From positions 1-7,695 of the forward strand of contig CAKOPW010000040.1 of the NCBI GenBank assembly GCA_934101115.1: a stretch of 7,695 bases of DNA. The letters run 5' to 3'. Source of the stretch: an uncultured Bacilli bacterium. Lineage in GTDB: Bacteria; Bacillota_I; Bacilli_A; RF39; UBA660. Below are positions 5,729-7,695 of this stretch, piece by piece (the first letter of the stretch is position 1; the number at the start of each line of letters is the position of its first letter). The notes below the pieces were generated by a model. The model had not been told where the DNA came from and searched no databases. It saw only the letters and a list, made by a program, of their open reading frames with translations. Made by a program: the position numbers and the translations under genes.

Positions 5729-5790
5729 AAGATAAATTTTAATTTTATCTTCAGTTAAAAAGTACGCTAGTACAGGTAGTTTTTAATTTT
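5729..5790 (+). promoter_or_regulatory. Structured 5' leader with two possible hairpins
   Basis: The first hairpin is AAGATAAA (5729-5736) / TTTATCTT (5744-5751), a perfect 8-bp stem. The second pairs AAAAAGTAC with GTAGTTTTT, with one G/G mismatch and an inner GTAC-GCTA-GTAC element, followed by T-rich sequence. The second could act as a weak terminator or attenuator ahead of the zinc-ribbon genes, but AT-rich DNA produces such stems by chance. No known riboswitch class is recognised. Confidence 0.35.
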
Positions 5791-5803
5791 TAATATTATT
5801 AGT

Positions 5804-5820
5804 AAAGGAGGTAAAATGTG
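5804..5820 (+). promoter_or_regulatory. Strong ribosome site with overlapping ATG-TGA and GTG start
   Basis: AAAGGAGG (5804-5811) is a near-perfect Shine-Dalgarno. The ATG at 5816 is followed at once by TGA (5819-5821), so it encodes only Met-stop. The GTG at 5818 opens the long frame and sits six bases after the site. This decides the start and makes an AUG-stop element overlapping the true start. Confidence 0.75.
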
Positions 5821-6174
5821 AATACTGAAACTATTTTTTGTGAACATTGTGGCAATAAAGTATATGTGGATGCTGTAATTTGTCCAAATTGTGGTTATCA
5901 GCTTAAGGAGTTGAAAACAAATTCAGATGAAGAAAAACCACAAGTTATTATTAATAATGTAAATCAAAATAATAATTTGCCAGGTTTAAAAAAATGTGAT
6001 AAATGGATTGCATTCATTCTATGTTTGTTTCTAGGATTTGCTGGAATTCACAAATTTTATGAAGGTAAGGCAGGAGTGGGGATAATTTATTTATTCACAG
6101 CAGGAGTTTTTGGATTAGGTGTCTTAATTGACTTAATAGTTATTTTATGCAAACCAAATCCATATTATGTTTAA
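5818..6174 (+). CDS. Zinc-ribbon TM2-domain membrane protein
   Basis: A 118-residue membrane protein. The N-terminus is a small zinc ribbon with two CxxC knuckles (C8-x2-C11 and C22-x2-C25). A polar, Asn-rich linker (about 30-55) leads to a TM2 domain: KWIAFILCLFLGFAGIHKFYEGKAGVGIIYLFTAGVFGLGVLIDLIVIL, two hydrophobic segments around the diagnostic GxHxFY motif (GIHKFY). The zinc ribbon is expected in the cytoplasm. It starts at GTG (5818) behind a strong AAAGGAGG, because the nearby ATG is followed at once by a stop. It lies 18 bases ahead of the Ltp-repeat gene and is surely co-transcribed with it. TM2 proteins have no single known biochemical role; here it may be a membrane partner of the Ltp protein. 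Confidence 0.9.
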   Translation: MNTETIFCEHCGNKVYVDAVICPNCGYQLKELKTNSDEEKPQVIINNVNQNNNLPGLKKCDKWIAFILCLFLGFAGIHKFYEGKAGVGIIYLFTAGVFGLGVLIDLIVILCKPNPYYV

Positions 6175-6192
6175 TTTATTAGGAGAGTTTAT

Positions 6193-7140
6193 ATGGAATT
6201 AAAATTTTGTAAATATTGTGGAGAAAAAATACCAAAGGATCAAATCATTTGTCCTAAATGTGGAAGACAATTAGAAACATTTAAAAAAAAGAAAAAAGAA
6301 GAAGAAAAAGAGGAAACAACTACTGAACTAGAAAGTAATACTCATATAGAATATAAAAATTTAGGTTTAATTATAAGTTTAGTTTTATTTCCACCACTAG
6401 GAATTGCTTATTTATGGAGTAGTTTTCCTAAAATAAAAAATTCATTAAAAGTTGCATTAACAATATTTTTTGGTTTAACATTCTTTGCCATTATATTTAA
6501 TTTTGTTAGCCAAATAGAAGAAAATCAAGAATCAGTATCGAAAACTACTTATAAATACACAACAGCAAGTACAAGTAAATCAGCTACAACTAAGGCTTCA
6601 TCAACAACAGCTGCAAAGTCAACTAATTCTCAATCAACAACTAGACAAGCTGAACGAACAACAACAAAAGCTGCAGCTACAACTACTCAAGCAACAAAAA
6701 ATGAAAGCGTAAGTGTTAGTAAACTGCAAGCTGTAAAAAAAGCTAAATCATATTTGGATGCTATGTCTTTTTCTTATAAAGGGCTAGTTGAACAATTAGA
6801 ATATGAAGGCTTTTCTAATGAAGATGCTAAATATGGAGCTGATAATTGTGGAGCAAACTGGAATACACAAGCTCTAAAAAAAGCTAAATCATATTTGAAT
6901 GCGACGTCTTTTTCTTATAAAGGATTAGTTGAACAACTTGAATACGAAAAGTTTACTTCAGCACAAGCTAAATATGGAGCTGACAACTGTGGAGCTGATT
7001 GGTATAAACAAGCTGAAAAGAAAGCAGCGTCATACATGAAAGTATCTTCTTTCTCAAGAAAATCTTTAATTGAGCAACTTGAATATGAAGGCTTTACTTC
7101 GGATCAAGCAAAACATGGGGCAGATTCTGTAGGGTTATAA
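6193..7140 (+). CDS. Zinc-ribbon membrane protein with three Ltp-type repeats
   Basis: A 315-residue protein. An N-terminal zinc ribbon (C6, C9, C20, C23) is followed by a Lys/Glu-rich stretch (31-41), a first hydrophobic segment (57-75, with P67-P68) and a clear membrane helix (86-107). Next comes a Thr/Ser/Ala-rich linker (118-176) and three tandem 47-residue repeats starting at A180, A227 and A274. Each repeat has the pattern KKAxSYL...FSYKGLVEQLEYEGFT..QAKYGAD, which I recognise as the Ltp ('host cell surface-exposed lipoprotein') family. In Streptococcus phage TP-J34, Ltp blocks superinfecting phage DNA entry via the tape-measure protein. There is no lipobox: anchoring is by the helix. 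The acidic region after the helix and the Thr-rich linker suggest that the repeats are outside, but topology with two hydrophobic segments is uncertain. The start is set by AGGAGAG at 6181-6187. Antiphage function is inference. Confidence 0.88.
   Translation: MELKFCKYCGEKIPKDQIICPKCGRQLETFKKKKKEEEKEETTTELESNTHIEYKNLGLIISLVLFPPLGIAYLWSSFPKIKNSLKVALTIFFGLTFFAIIFNFVSQIEENQESVSKTTYKYTTASTSKSATTKASSTTAAKSTNSQSTTRQAERTTTKAAATTTQATKNESVSVSKLQAVKKAKSYLDAMSFSYKGLVEQLEYEGFSNEDAKYGADNCGANWNTQALKKAKSYLNATSFSYKGLVEQLEYEKFTSAQAKYGADNCGADWYKQAEKKAASYMKVSSFSRKSLIEQLEYEGFTSDQAKHGADSVGL
6730..7137 (+). repeat. Three tandem 141-bp Ltp repeat units
   Basis: Units at 6730-6870, 6871-7011 and 7012-7137 (the last slightly short) encode repeats of period 47 residues. 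Units 1 and 2 match at 36 of 47 residues by my count, pointing to fairly recent internal duplication. The third is more diverged and lacks the Cys found in the DNCGA segment of the first two (C219, C266; SVG in unit 3). Confidence 0.9.
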
Positions 7141-7150
7141 AAGTAAAGAA

Positions 7151-7186
7151 AAATAAAATGTAGAATTATCTATATTTTATTTTTTT
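7151..7186 (+). terminator. Rho-independent terminator after the Ltp gene
   Basis: A 14-bp stem AAATAAAATGTAGA (7151-7164) / TCTATATTTTATTT (7169-7182) with a single G-T pair, loop ATTA, and T residues continuing to 7186. It ends the TM2/Ltp operon. The stem is AT-rich and therefore fairly weak. Confidence 0.8.
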
Positions 7187-7211
7187 GTGTTATATTAAAA
7201 TGGGTGAAAAT

Positions 7212-7695
7212 ATGAATAAAGAGAACATAATCGATATTTTAAAAAGCAAAAACATTTGGTTTGAATTAGAAGAACATCGAGCCGTGTTTAACATGGATGA
7301 TTTGAATGATTTAAATTTGAAATACAAGGATCGTGATGCTAAAAATATTTTTGTAAGAGATGATAAAAAGCTAAATTATTATTTAATCACGATTAAAGGA
7401 AATAAAAAGATAGATTTAAAACAATTCAGGAAAGATTTTAACACTCGTAATTTAAGTTTTGCATCATCAGAAGATTTGATGGATATTTTAAAACTTATTC
7501 CTGGTTCAGTAAGTCCTTTAGGTTTATTAAATGATGAAAAGTTAAAAGTAAGATTCTTTATAGACAAATATTTCTTAAGTGATAATGGCATAATTGGAAT
7601 TCATCCAAATGAAAACACAGCAACTTTATGGATAAAAACTGAAGATCTTATTGAAATTGTAAAAATACACGGAACCAAAGTAGATATAATCAATG
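7212..7695 (+). CDS. Prolyl-tRNA editing deacylase (YbaK/ProX type), 3' end cut by window
   Basis: An open frame of 161 codons that starts with ATG at 7212 and reaches the window end without a stop. The reading MNKENIIDILKSKNIWFELEEHRAVF opens like the free-standing aminoacyl-tRNA deacylases related to the prolyl-tRNA synthetase editing domain. Further hallmarks are AKNIFVRDDKKLNYYLITIKG, with the lysine-bearing strand expected at the active site, and PGSVSPLGLLND, very typical of this family. These enzymes hydrolyse mischarged Ala- or Cys-tRNA(Pro) in trans. Family length is about 160-170 residues, so only a few residues are missing. GGGTG (7202-7206) is the ribosome site. An extended -10-like TGTTATATT lies at 7188-7196. 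It seems an ordinary housekeeping gene, separate from the Ltp operon. Confidence 0.88.
   Translation, partial: MNKENIIDILKSKNIWFELEEHRAVFNMDDLNDLNLKYKDRDAKNIFVRDDKKLNYYLITIKGNKKIDLKQFRKDFNTRNLSFASSEDLMDILKLIPGSVSPLGLLNDEKLKVRFFIDKYFLSDNGIIGIHPNENTATLWIKTEDLIEIVKIHGTKVDIIN

Noticed and set aside
6730..7137. CRISPR-like or intergenic tandem repeat
   Set aside because: The 141-bp periodicity is in frame and explained by protein repeats; there are no short identical repeats with unique spacers.
6193..7140. Reading the Ltp-repeat protein as a true lipoprotein
   Set aside because: There is no signal peptide with a lipobox cysteine at the N-terminus; the N-terminal cysteines form a CxxC zinc ribbon.
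7379..7591. Minus-strand open frame of 70 codons near the window end
   Set aside because: It is antisense to the prolyl-tRNA deacylase gene, whose family hallmarks are clear in the plus frame, so it is a shadow.

Overview
The window is AT-rich DNA with strong Shine-Dalgarno sites, short intergenic gaps, T-tailed hairpin terminators and some GTG/TTG starts. TGA is used as a stop (for example at 4205-4207) and Trp is encoded by TGG, so the standard bacterial code applies. This suggests a low-GC Gram-positive bacterium (Bacilli/Erysipelotrichia/Clostridia type). I cannot name a species. No tRNA, rRNA, CRISPR array, insertion sequence or integrase was seen, and no gap without a gene exceeds 300 bases.

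Layout: (1) 39-1777 is a tight plus-strand operon of flavodoxin, carboxymuconolactone decarboxylase-family protein, NUDIX hydrolase and cupin. At the left edge is what may be half of a MerR-type dyad and a -10 box. It reads as a redox/detoxification operon. (2) 1818-2750 is a RhuM-Fic two-domain protein, followed by a GNAT acetyltransferase (2839-3291). (3) 3333-4207 is a second, distinct flavodoxin overlapped by an unrecognised 132-residue gene, ended by a terminator. (4) 4298-5368 has its own promoter and encodes an unusual fusion of a NadR-like nucleotidyltransferase with a dephospho-CoA-kinase-like domain. It ends in a terminator shared with the convergent regulator. (5) 5404-7140 is a divergent module: a minus-strand XRE repressor, an inverted-repeat operator, then a zinc-ribbon/TM2 membrane protein and a zinc-ribbon membrane protein with three C-terminal Ltp repeats. 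Ltp is the superinfection-exclusion fold known from a Streptococcus phage lipoprotein. A terminator follows. (6) 7212 to the window end is a prolyl-tRNA editing deacylase (YbaK/ProX type), cut by the window edge.

The most interesting elements are the XRE/TM2/Ltp module, which could be a chromosomal phage-exclusion device, and the two-domain nucleotidyltransferase-kinase, whose nucleotidyltransferase motifs are partly degenerate. The RhuM-Fic gene also carries a perfect 13-bp inverted repeat inside its coding sequence.
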